Shown here one piece after another: positions 1 through 6,019 of a stretch of DNA of 6,347 nucleotides. Source of the stretch: Candidatus Latescibacterota bacterium (GTDB lineage Bacteria > Latescibacterota > UBA2968 > UBA8231); contig DPVW01000054.1 in the NCBI GenBank assembly GCA_003529325.1, positions 3,422 through 9,768 on the forward strand, read 5' to 3'. Under the pieces are notes generated by a model that was not told the DNA's origin, did not search any database, and was given only the letters and a program-made list of their open reading frames with translations. The translations under genes and the position numbers were made by a program. Within the stretch, counting starts at the first letter, position 1; each line of letters begins with the position of its first letter.

Positions 1-1
1 C

Positions 2-445
2 TCGGGGTACGTGTGGGCGGACCACACGCGTTGGAGCACCGACGCACCAGAGAAACCCATCTCCATTCTGCCCTTCATTCTGTACCGCAATTGGGTAGGA
101 GAGCCCCCGATAGACCTGCGCGAAACGGAGATTTCGGTCCAGCTCAGGGGAGATGGCCTCAAGCTAAACGGTGCCGCGTGCTATTTTTGGGCCCATACCC
201 GCGGTACGCGCTGGCACTGCAAGGGCCAGCCCTTGAAGATCGCCGATGGGTGCTGGGACGAGCCTTCGCGCTTCACGGTGGAAAGCGACGAGTCGGCGTG
301 GAACCGAAGCTGGGTGCGCGATCCCACGATCATGGCCGATCTCGATACCGTACTCGCGGCCGCAGGGAGCTACGGAATCTCCCTCGTCGGCTTCCACCAC
401 GAGGTGAGCGGCAAGCTGGCGATGGGCAGCTTCGAGATTCGCTGA
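2..445 (+). CDS. C-terminal part of an unrecognised protein, probable beta-sandwich domain (5' end outside window)
   Basis: The reading frame is open from the window edge and ends at TGA 443-445, so about 147 C-terminal residues are visible and the true start lies upstream. A GTG at position 11 could act as a start, but it has no convincing ribosome site and the frame continues upstream, so I treat the gene as truncated by the window. The visible part has alternating hydrophobic strands, many Trp and Tyr residues (ILPFILYRNWVG, CYFWAHTRGTRW, ESAWNRSWVRDP) and ends in a strand pair around GISLVGFHHEVSGKLAMGSF. This pattern suits a concanavalin/laminin-G or carbohydrate-binding-module-like sandwich, which is inference from strand pattern only. 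I do not recognise the family and see no catalytic motif. It converges on the HD-domain gene, whose stop lies 55 bases away. A longer ORF in another frame over the same bases lacks such structure and was judged a shadow. Confidence 0.6.
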   Translation, partial: SGYVWADHTRWSTDAPEKPISILPFILYRNWVGEPPIDLRETEISVQLRGDGLKLNGAACYFWAHTRGTRWHCKGQPLKIADGCWDEPSRFTVESDESAWNRSWVRDPTIMADLDTVLAAAGSYGISLVGFHHEVSGKLAMGSFEIR

Positions 446-500
446 CAGCGCCCGCCACGATTTGTTCCCGACATACGCCGTCGTCTGCTTCGCCGAGACA
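446..500. other. Short convergent intergenic gap
   Basis: These 55 bases separate the stop codons of two convergent genes. I see no strong stem-loop followed by a T-run on either strand, so no intrinsic terminator can be called. Confidence 0.5.
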
Positions 501-1085
501 TCAGCGGTCGGTGCGGATCTGCTGTTCGACCTTCGCCATCCAGTGATCGAGTGACTTCGCCTCTGCCCCAGGGACCTTTCCCCTGTCATCCCATCGCCGT
601 AATCTGACAACGTCGGCGCAATACGGGCTGCTCTCGAATGTGGCCCGTTCCTCCTCATCCATCTTGCCACCCTGTTTCTCCAGGGTGACCACCGATCCCT
701 TCGACAGTCTGGCGAAGTACTCCGGCTCTGCCGTGCACAGGTAACGCTTCGCCTCGGCATGATTGCGGATGCAGAACAGGATGCGATCCGAAAAGTACTC
801 GTGAAGCTGTTCGGCCCCGAGCTCGCCGTGGTCACCGTGCTTGGGCGGCGTCCAGCTACCACCTCCTACCGAGTCGCTGAGGTCTCCATCCTCGACGACG
901 AGGCGGCCGAAGTCGTGCAGGAGCGCGGCGACCACGAGCTCGTCGTCAGCCCCCTCGTCCTCTGCCAGGGTCGCGCACTGCAGGGCATGCACCAGCTCAC
1001 TCACCGGCTCCTGGCCATACTGACGATGCTTGCCGTCTTCGAGCCGCTCTCGAATGAACTCCGTCATCTCACTCGCGCCTTTCAT
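501..1085 (-). CDS. HD-domain mixed-valent di-iron oxygenase, PhnZ/TmpB-like
   Basis: The 194-residue product matches the length and motif order of the phosphonate-associated HD-domain oxygenases. PhnZ, the best-known member, cleaves 2-amino-1-hydroxyethylphosphonate using a mixed-valent di-iron centre. Visible in order are YGQE (Tyr23, Glu26), His33, HD at 57-58, H86 in an HxExGA context, HAEAKRYL (His109, Lys113), Ser131 followed by LEKQGGKM, and LRRWDD (Arg163, Asp166). From memory of PhnZ numbering, these fit the iron ligands and the substrate-recognition Tyr/Glu, Lys, Ser and Arg. One oddity is that the usual HDIGH reads HDFGR, so the histidine after the HD pair is Arg61. No signal peptide or membrane segment is seen, so the protein is probably cytoplasmic. 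The start at 1085 is chosen because AAGGAG lies 7 bases upstream; Met7 is the alternative. The ATG overlaps the stop of the enolase remnant (ATGA). No other phosphonate gene is in the window, so the substrate is unknown. The fold class is fairly sure; the reaction is inference. Confidence 0.85.
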   Translation of the reverse strand: MKGASEMTEFIRERLEDGKHRQYGQEPVSELVHALQCATLAEDEGADDELVVAALLHDFGRLVVEDGDLSDSVGGGSWTPPKHGDHGELGAEQLHEYFSDRILFCIRNHAEAKRYLCTAEPEYFARLSKGSVVTLEKQGGKMDEEERATFESSPYCADVVRLRRWDDRGKVPGAEAKSLDHWMAKVEQQIRTDR

Positions 1086-1367
1086 CCCGATTCTCCTTGG
1101 CCATGGTTGTCGCCGTGCAACAGCGGCGTCGTGATCGCTGCAGCCAGCTCAGCGTGGCCGCGCACGTCGAAAGGATAGAGAGGTTCCTCCAGCCAGGCGA
1201 TGTCAAACTTGACCAGCGTTAGCGCTCGCTGCAAGGCCTTCGGCAGGATCGCAGCCGCACTGGTAACCACAGCCAGATAGACCGGAATCCGTCACCAGCT
1301 CTACGGCGAGCATGTCCCAGGCATCGAGCACGCTTTGCGCGTCCACCCGCAGGGCCGGCACGGGCAG
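1082..1367 (-). pseudogene. Remnant of an enolase-superfamily (mandelate racemase/muconate lactonizing type) gene
   Basis: Two reading frames carry pieces of one protein. Frame one (1367 down to about 1250) reads LPVPALRVDAQ, then AWDMLAVELVTDSGLSG and GYQCG, typical of the N-terminal capping domain of these dehydratases/racemases. Frame two (about 1250 to 1082) reads LPKALQRAL, then FDIAWLEEPLYPFD and GHAELAAAITTPLLHGDN, typical of the barrel region holding the second and third metal ligands. Between them roughly 150 residues, including the catalytic Lys and the first metal-ligand Asp, are missing, and the frame changes at the junction. The product also stops right after the GDN motif (usually GEN), so the rest of the barrel is lost. 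A TAG at 1368-1370 lies directly before the N-terminal piece. Only about 95 of an expected 370 or so residues remain, so the gene cannot make a working enzyme. It ends in an ATGA overlap with the HD-domain oxygenase gene, which implies they once formed an operon. The original substrate cannot be told. Confidence 0.75.
1093..1098 (-). promoter_or_regulatory. Ribosome binding site of the HD-domain oxygenase gene
   Basis: On the minus strand AAGGAG stands 7 bases before the ATG at 1085. It favours that start over Met7. The site lies inside the last codons of the upstream enolase-superfamily remnant, the usual arrangement for translational coupling in an operon. Confidence 0.7.
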
Positions 1368-1439
1368 CTAATAGATGCGAACCTGCTGGCTTCTCCGACC
1401 CTGTTACGATATTCTTAGCCAAACACCACAGCCAGTTAC

Positions 1440-1455
1440 GGACGTCCAAACGTCC
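1440..1455. repeat. Inverted repeat GGACGT-CCAA-ACGTCC
   Basis: A perfect 6-bp stem with a 4-base loop lies about 155 bases before galK. The first half also forms the 8-base palindrome GGACGTCC. It could be a regulator-binding site or a transcript hairpin. There is no T-run after it on the plus strand, so it is not a terminator. Confidence 0.3.
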
Positions 1456-1534
1456 TTCACTGGCGGTCCCACGCCCTTGTCCCCGCCCCTGTTGCGCTCT
1501 GGCAAACGGCCGCGAATCCATGGTCCCCTCGAGA

Positions 1535-1583
1535 GGTTGGCCGAACATCGTTGGCCTGACAGCGGCGGGACGCCTGGCCAACC
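1535..1583. repeat. Three GTTGGCC elements (two direct, one inverted) before galK
   Basis: GGTTGGCC occurs at 1535-1542, GTTGGCC again at 1550-1556 (14 bases later, same orientation), and the complement GGCCAACC at 1576-1583. Either direct copy can pair with the inverted one, giving two mutually exclusive stems that end 14 bases before the galK Shine-Dalgarno site. The arrangement suits an operator or a leader structure; both roles are inference. Confidence 0.4.
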
Positions 1584-1597
1584 CTCCTCCTTCACTA

Positions 1598-1602
1598 CGG
1601 AG
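1598..1602 (+). promoter_or_regulatory. Ribosome binding site of galK
   Basis: CGGAG stands 6 bases before the ATG at 1609. It decides this start over the in-frame GTG at 1375, whose 78 extra residues have no similarity to galactokinases. Confidence 0.65.
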
Positions 1603-1608
1603 CCGATC

Positions 1609-2775
1609 ATGAGCGATGCTAATCCCCGTCACGCCGCGAAAACGGTATTCACAGAGCGCTTCGGGACCGCACCGACGCATCTGGTGCGGGCGCCAGGGCG
1701 GGTGAACCTGATCGGCGAGCACACCGACTACAACGATGGCTTCGTTCTGCCCATGGCGATCGACCGCGCCGTGTGGATCGCACTGCGACCAGCGGAGGGC
1801 ACGGCCGTTCGGGTCGGTAGCCACGACTTCGACGCCGACGGCGAATTTGACCTGGAGCAGGTTCGCACAGCCGGGCCCGCTTCGGCCGGGAAGGGATGGC
1901 TCGAGTATCTGAAGGGCACGGCGTGGGCGTTGATGGATGCAGGCCACGAGCTCCGGGGATGGGAGGGAGTGGTCGCCGGCGATGTACCGATTGGTGCCGG
2001 CCTGTCGTCCTCGGCGGCCCTCGAGATGGCGACGGCGCGCGCCTTCGCCGAGGTCAGCGACTTGTCCTGGGATCCGGCTGCGATGGCCAAGCTCGGACAA
2101 CGGGCAGAGAACGCGTGGGTCGGCGTCAATTGCGGCATCATGGATCAGATGATCTCGGCCTCCGGCCGGGCGGGACATGCCATGCTTCTCGACTGTCGGA
2201 ACCTGGAACCTGAGTACGTGCGCCTGCCAACCGACGCCTCTCTGGTGGTCCTCGACACCGGCACGCGTCGCGGTCTCGTCGACTCCGCGTACGGCGAGCG
2301 CCGCAGTCAGTGCGAGGCCGTGGCGAAGCATCTCGGCGTCAGAGCGTTACGGGAGATAACGGCGACGGCGCTGATCGTCGCCGGGCCACAGCTCGACGAC
2401 ACGGCGCTCCGGCGCGCTCGTCACGTGGTCACCGAGAGCCAGCGCACCGTCGAGGCCGCGTCGGTGCTCGCCGCTGGCAACACCCGGCGAATGGGTGAGT
2501 TGATGGACGCCAGCCACATAAGCCTGCGTGAGGACTTCGAAGTCTCCTCCGACGCCCTGGATACGATGGTCACCTGTGCCCGTCGTCAGCCCGGATGCTT
2601 CGGGGCGCGAATGACGGGTGCCGGCTTCGGCGGCTGCGCGGTGGCCCTGGCCGATGCCGATGCCGCCGAGTCGGTGGCACGGGACACCTGTGCTGCGTAC
2701 CGGCACGAGACCGGCAACGAGCCAACGGCCTACGTCTGCGTGGCAACCGCCGGTGCGGCGGTCGTCACCGACTAG
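1609..2775 (+). CDS. galK: Galactokinase (GHMP kinase family)
   Basis: The 388-residue product, close to the 382 or so of the E. coli enzyme, phosphorylates alpha-D-galactose at O1 with ATP, the entry step of the Leloir pathway in the cytoplasm. All family marks are present. The galactokinase signature GRVNLIGEHTDY is at 30-41, with Arg31 as the catalytic arginine and Glu37, His38 and Asp40 as sugar contacts. The GHMP phosphate-binding loop PIGAGLSSSAALE is at 127-139. CGIMDQ at 175-180 carries the catalytic base Asp179. The C-terminal motif GARMTGAGFGGCAVAL starts at 332. Start 1609 is set by its Shine-Dalgarno site and by the usual distance to the signature. It is followed after 54 bases by a beta-propeller gene in the same direction, probably co-transcribed. 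No galT, galE or galM is in the window. Closely related GHMP kinases (N-acetylgalactosamine, arabinose) look similar, so the sugar is assigned from the signature only. Confidence 0.95.
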   Translation: MSDANPRHAAKTVFTERFGTAPTHLVRAPGRVNLIGEHTDYNDGFVLPMAIDRAVWIALRPAEGTAVRVGSHDFDADGEFDLEQVRTAGPASAGKGWLEYLKGTAWALMDAGHELRGWEGVVAGDVPIGAGLSSSAALEMATARAFAEVSDLSWDPAAMAKLGQRAENAWVGVNCGIMDQMISASGRAGHAMLLDCRNLEPEYVRLPTDASLVVLDTGTRRGLVDSAYGERRSQCEAVAKHLGVRALREITATALIVAGPQLDDTALRRARHVVTESQRTVEAASVLAAGNTRRMGELMDASHISLREDFEVSSDALDTMVTCARRQPGCFGARMTGAGFGGCAVALADADAAESVARDTCAAYRHETGNEPTAYVCVATAGAAVVTD

Positions 2776-2829
2776 GCCCATGGACTCCGCCGCTCAGATT
2801 TCACTTCCCTCACTTCACGAGACTCTGCC
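2776..2829 (+). other. Short gap between galK and the propeller gene
   Basis: 54 bases with no hairpin-plus-T terminator and no clear promoter, consistent with co-transcription of the two genes. Confidence 0.45.
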
Positions 2830-3858
2830 ATGAAGACACGACCCCACGCCGTCCCCACCGATCCTGGCACGGAGTGGGTCAGAGATCCCTCGCCCGCAAT
2901 CGATGTCCCGCCTGATGGGGAAACTGCGCCAGCCGCCGCCGGGCAGTGGCCTCCGGAAGCGACGCGCACAGGCCTCCACAGTTGTGTGGCACCCACGGTC
3001 GTTGAGATCCCGGGTGGCGGGTATCGCATGTACTACACCCACGTGTCGCCTCGACCCGGTTGTCCACAGGGAGCCAATGACTACGGCAACGCAACGGCAC
3101 GCATCTTGAGCGCCACGTCAGTCGACACCGCGAAGTGGATCCCGGAGTCGGGTGTGCGATTGTCGCCGCAGAAGGGAGGCGCTGGGGAGTATCGCGTTGT
3201 CGCCCCAGAGGTCGTGCCGATCCCCGACGGCAGCGGTCGCTGGCGGATGTACTTCGAGTGCTGTCCGGGTACACAGGCCGAGGCCAGCACCATTCGCAGC
3301 GCCGTCTCCGCCGACGGCCTCGAGTGGACCATGGAGCCCGGCGATCGACTCGGCGGCCATAGCGGCAGCTTCAATGCACCTCGCGTCCTGCCATTGGATG
3401 ACGGCAGGTGTCGGATGTACTGCAGCGACCAAGTGGAGGGGATCGTCAGTGCCGTGTCAGAGGATGGCGGGTACGACTTCACCCTTGAGCCTGGCCGTCG
3501 CATCGTGCGCGAGTTGGCCTACGAAGCACACGTTGCCTATGCACCCGAGGTGCTGCATATCGAAGGTGGTGGCTACCGCATGTACTACGCCGGCTACCGA
3601 GACCCGACGTATACATGCATCCTCACCGCGGTCTCCGATGACGGTCTGACGTGGCGCAAGCGGCCCGAGCCCGTCATCCTTCCGGGCGGGCCCTACGATG
3701 CGGTCAAGTGCTCGGAAATGGCCGTGATTCGTCTTCCTCAGGCGGAGGGGCAGGCGCCCCGATACCGCATGTTCTGGGAGGGATGCGACGGCACGGGGCC
3801 AGATAACCGTGGCGTATGGCGCGTTCTCAGCGCAACCTCCGCGAACGACGGCGAGTGA
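2830..3858 (+). CDS. Five-bladed beta-propeller protein, glycosidase-like (GH43/GH32/GH130-type fold)
   Basis: The 342-residue product consists almost wholly of five internal repeats. Each has an AP-x-V type strand followed by a Y/W-RM-Y/F turn and then an S-A-x-S-x-D-G-x-x-W type turn. Examples are APTV 54-57 with YRMYYT 65-70 and ILSATS 92-97; APEV 125-128 with WRMYF 138-142 and SADGLEW 160-166; APRV 183-186 with CRMYC 194-198; APEV 238-241 with YRMYYAG 249-255 and SDDGLTW 269-275; and a fifth with YRMFWEG 312-318 and VLSATS 332-337. This is the layout of the five-bladed propellers shared by several glycoside hydrolase families. I cannot place the catalytic acids with confidence, so it may be an enzyme or only a propeller relative. 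There is no signal peptide, which suggests a cytoplasmic location. The next possible start is far inside, and no other start lies between the galK stop and 2830 in this frame; the Shine-Dalgarno site (ACGAGA) is weak. Its placement behind galK suggests action on a galactose-containing oligosaccharide (inference). Confidence 0.8.
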   Translation: MKTRPHAVPTDPGTEWVRDPSPAIDVPPDGETAPAAAGQWPPEATRTGLHSCVAPTVVEIPGGGYRMYYTHVSPRPGCPQGANDYGNATARILSATSVDTAKWIPESGVRLSPQKGGAGEYRVVAPEVVPIPDGSGRWRMYFECCPGTQAEASTIRSAVSADGLEWTMEPGDRLGGHSGSFNAPRVLPLDDGRCRMYCSDQVEGIVSAVSEDGGYDFTLEPGRRIVRELAYEAHVAYAPEVLHIEGGGYRMYYAGYRDPTYTCILTAVSDDGLTWRKRPEPVILPGGPYDAVKCSEMAVIRLPQAEGQAPRYRMFWEGCDGTGPDNRGVWRVLSATSANDGE

Positions 3859-3995
3859 TCCGTCAAATCGAAGTCGAAGAAGAACCCCCCGCCTCTCCAG
3901 GAGCTGACCGACCCGCAGGCGGCCAGTATTCCCGTCGACCGTGACGGCAATCAGAGCGGATCCTCAGAACTACCAGTAGCCCCACCCGGCTCCGT
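3859..3995. other. Intergenic region between convergent genes
   Basis: 137 bases between two stop codons. Weak inverted repeats are present: CCGCCT 3889-3894 with AGGCGG 3917-3922 (22-base loop), and CCGTC 3932-3936 with GACGG 3943-3947 (6-base loop). Neither has a following T-run in either direction, so a classical terminator is not supported, although a bidirectional transcription end is expected here. Confidence 0.3.
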
Positions 3996-5864
3996 TCACC
4001 CGCTGTAGGCGACCTTCAGTCGTGCGCTGCGGCCCGCTCGCCCGAAGGTGTTCACGCCGCGCACCTCCAGTTCGTTCGCCCCTTCGTGCAGTGACCAGCT
4101 CGGTGGCGCCTGGGCCTGCGTCCATTCCCCGCCGTCAATGCGGATCTGATAGTGCGAGAAGTTGGGTGTCGCCGTCTCGACGTCTACCTCGAGCACCCCT
4201 GCTTCTGCCCTCGCGCGCGGGTACAACCGGGTCTGGTTCACCGACCAGTTGAAGTCGGCCTCCCTCGATGTCTGCAGAGAGTACTCGGCGTACTTCGGGT
4301 CGATGTCGACAGAACACCACAGGTAGCCGTCCCAGTGATACTGGCTGTAGCCGTGATGCAGTTCGGCGGGTTCGGCCTGGACCAGATGGTTGTTGCGCAG
4401 AGGGATCCCGAAGCGCGCGAAGAGGCTGCCCCAGGATTTGGTCATCTTCGTCTTCGCGTCCTGCGGCAGCTTGTTGATCGTCAGGTGATGCGCCGTGCCA
4501 TTCTCGTGCAGCCGGTGGAACTCCATAGCGTTGACAGGCACCCCACGACTCTCATAGGTCGCGTCATACTCTCTGCTGGGGCCGGCATCCTGGAGAATCC
4601 ACTTCTGCAGCTCGTCGGACCAGACTTCGGCCAGGCAATGATGGTCGACGATGAGGACGCGGGCCACATACCCCAACGCCGACGCGCAGCCGGCGAAGAG
4701 GGCCCCGTAGTGCGTGCACATGCCGAAACCCCAGTTGCCCTTGGTGGTCTCGAGAATGTCCAGCGGATCCCATGTCGGACAGTGTGGATACTTATGTGCC
4801 TGCCACCCAAGCCACTGGCTGTGAACCCAGTCGCGCAGCAGGGCGAACTTCCCCAGGTCAGTCGTCCCGGCCGCGATGACCTCGTCCAGACGGTATTGCT
4901 TGAGCAATCGGTCTACGCGGTGATGAGGAGTCAGGTATTCGAAGTCGTAGGAGCTGTAGGCGATGTCGGGTTGATCGACCTCGAGCAGCTCAACGCCTCT
5001 CAGCGAACCGCGCGCCTCCACGCTGTCGATTCTCAGTATCACGCTCTTCAGCACCGGCGTCGCGGCTGCTGAATTCGAGCTCAGCACCGCTCGCCACTGC
5101 GCAAACCGGCCGGGGCTCTCAAGCACCGTCCTGCCCTCCCACGAAGTCCATTCCCTGGGTGAGAAGGCGGGCGTGGACCCCGAACGCATCTCGAAATCGA
5201 TGCGCGTCCCCCGAGGCGATTCTTTCTCGTGGGTCAACCGCACGCTGCGGATATCGACGCGCGGCGCGATGCCGGCGCTCTCAGGATCGGCCAGGTCGAA
5301 GACCGGTGACACGAGCTCGCCATGCGGAGCGAATCCCTTGAGTCGTAAGCGGACCAGGTATTCGCCCCGCGTCCCCCCATCTACACCAAGGGCATTGACA
5401 TGCCAGGTCTGGCCACCGTCGAAGCTGCGACTGCTCCGCCCGCCTTGATCCGGGTCGATATAGAGCCAGCCGCTACAGAAGACGATCTCATTCACCCCCT
5501 GCCTGAGATAGCGAGCCGGTATCCGCGTCCGATCCCAACCCCCCGACAGCATGCGCTCGCGCTTCGGGTGGTGGTTCAGGCGATGGCCGTTGACGAGCAG
5601 ACGCACGGGCTTGTTCTGGGTGGCGTCCAGCCCCTTGACATAGAAGAGCACATCGGCGCTCTTGACGTGGGCGGAGGGAACGTCAAACTCGACTCGAGCC
5701 CAGTCGTTTGCACCCAATTCCTCGCGTATGTCGCCGCTGACTCCCATTTCGTTGGTCAGCAGCAGGGTCGGAGCCAGCCTCGCGCTGGCGCTGGTCTGGG
5801 CGTTGACGAAGCGGTCCCTCCGGTAGTCTCTAAAATCGTGTTGGACGATGCGACAGCTGTCCAT
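3996..5864 (-). CDS. Modular protein with transglutaminase-like cysteine protease core
   Basis: The 622-residue product has a clear transglutaminase-like core at about 335-430. A leading helix (LLRDWVHSQW) precedes GMCTHYGALF with nucleophile Cys383, then HCLAEVW with His409, then WILQDAGP with Asp426, the Cys-His-Asp triad of this superfamily. Residues about 50-180 look like a galactose-binding-type sandwich (VRLLVNGHRL, then PARYLRQGVNEIVF) and include an exact Asp-box, SFDGGQTW, at 147-154. Residues about 200-280 form a second sandwich (FAQWRAVLSS, then TPVLKSVILRI). Residues about 545-622 look like an Ig or fibronectin-type domain (YQIRIDGGEW, then GANELEVRGVNTFG). No signal peptide or transmembrane segment is visible, unusual for a protein with such surface-type domains. 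Start 5864 has AGGAAGGA 5 bases upstream. The substrate is unknown: the fold covers cross-linking, proteolysis, peptide cleavage and deglycosylation. The peptide N-glycanase branch shares this core, and with the sugar-binding-like domains a glycan-linked role is possible but unproven. Confidence 0.85.
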   Translation of the reverse strand: MDSCRIVQHDFRDYRRDRFVNAQTSASARLAPTLLLTNEMGVSGDIREELGANDWARVEFDVPSAHVKSADVLFYVKGLDATQNKPVRLLVNGHRLNHHPKRERMLSGGWDRTRIPARYLRQGVNEIVFCSGWLYIDPDQGGRSSRSFDGGQTWHVNALGVDGGTRGEYLVRLRLKGFAPHGELVSPVFDLADPESAGIAPRVDIRSVRLTHEKESPRGTRIDFEMRSGSTPAFSPREWTSWEGRTVLESPGRFAQWRAVLSSNSAAATPVLKSVILRIDSVEARGSLRGVELLEVDQPDIAYSSYDFEYLTPHHRVDRLLKQYRLDEVIAAGTTDLGKFALLRDWVHSQWLGWQAHKYPHCPTWDPLDILETTKGNWGFGMCTHYGALFAGCASALGYVARVLIVDHHCLAEVWSDELQKWILQDAGPSREYDATYESRGVPVNAMEFHRLHENGTAHHLTINKLPQDAKTKMTKSWGSLFARFGIPLRNNHLVQAEPAELHHGYSQYHWDGYLWCSVDIDPKYAEYSLQTSREADFNWSVNQTRLYPRARAEAGVLEVDVETATPNFSHYQIRIDGGEWTQAQAPPSWSLHEGANELEVRGVNTFGRAGRSARLKVAYSG

Positions 5865-5869
5865 TGGTA

Positions 5870-5877
5870 TCCTTCCT
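5870..5877 (-). promoter_or_regulatory. Ribosome binding site of the transglutaminase-like gene
   Basis: On the minus strand AGGAAGGA stands 5 bases before the ATG at 5864. It is a strong match to the anti-Shine-Dalgarno sequence and fixes the start, which in turn supports the absence of an N-terminal signal peptide. Confidence 0.75.
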
Positions 5878-5980
5878 GGTGGTCTGGGGCGTTGTGGTTA
5901 AGTCTGGCAGTGCCGGCGTAATAGGATAATGTGACGACGGTGTACCACATAGCGTCGAGCGCTTCTTTCCATCGCGAAGG

Positions 5981-5998
5981 GGCATCGCCGACGATGCC
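5981..5998. repeat. Perfect 7-bp hairpin upstream of the right-edge gene
   Basis: GGCATCG, a CCGA tetraloop, then CGATGCC, ending 21 bases before the ATG at 6020. It would sit in the 5' untranslated part of that transcript, just before the Shine-Dalgarno site, or could be an operator. There is no T-run, so it is not a terminator. Confidence 0.35.
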
Positions 5999-6019
5999 TG
6001 CCGCTCTGGAGTCCACTCA

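Larger units (their letters stand above)
1368..1608. other. Intergenic region between the enolase remnant and galK
   Basis: These 241 bases must hold the galK promoter. The galactokinase frame stays open through much of it, but the translation upstream of 1609 has no family resemblance. A possible extended -10 (TGT followed by TACGAT, 1402-1410) is present without a convincing -35, so it is weak. Two structured elements stand out: a perfect 6-bp inverted repeat at 1440-1455 and a group of GTTGGCC motifs at 1535-1583, each listed separately. Confidence 0.4.
5865..6019. promoter_or_regulatory. Divergent promoter region
   Basis: 155 bases separate two divergent starts, so promoters for both strands must lie here. 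The most AT-rich part has GATAAT at 5925-5930, a 5-of-6 match to a plus-strand -10 box, but no good -35 was found. No minus-strand promoter could be picked with confidence. A short hairpin is listed separately. Confidence 0.4.

Noticed and set aside
164..862. 232-codon minus-strand open frame spanning the left gene and the HD gene
   Set aside because: It overlaps two better-supported genes in the wrong frame; it is Arg/Ser-rich and lacks any domain pattern.
1375..1608. N-terminal extension of galK from the GTG at 1375
   Set aside because: The extra 78 residues have low complexity and no family match, while ATG 1609 has a good ribosome site and gives the normal galactokinase length.
1219..2331. 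370-codon open frame on the minus strand across galK
   Set aside because: It lies opposite a certain galactokinase, is rich in Arg and Gly with no domain pattern, and is explained by the GC-rich codons of galK read in reverse.
3889..3947. Inverted repeats between the convergent genes as a terminator
   Set aside because: The stems are short (5-6 bp), one has a 22-base loop, and no T-run follows on either strand.
4152..5072. 306-codon plus-strand open frame opposite the transglutaminase-like gene
   Set aside because: It lies wholly antisense to a well-supported gene, its hydrophobic stretches mirror that gene's codons, and it has no recognisable motif.
5400..5921. 173-codon plus-strand open frame running into the divergent promoter region
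   Set aside because: It is antisense to the 5' part of the transglutaminase-like gene, with no motif and no ribosome site.
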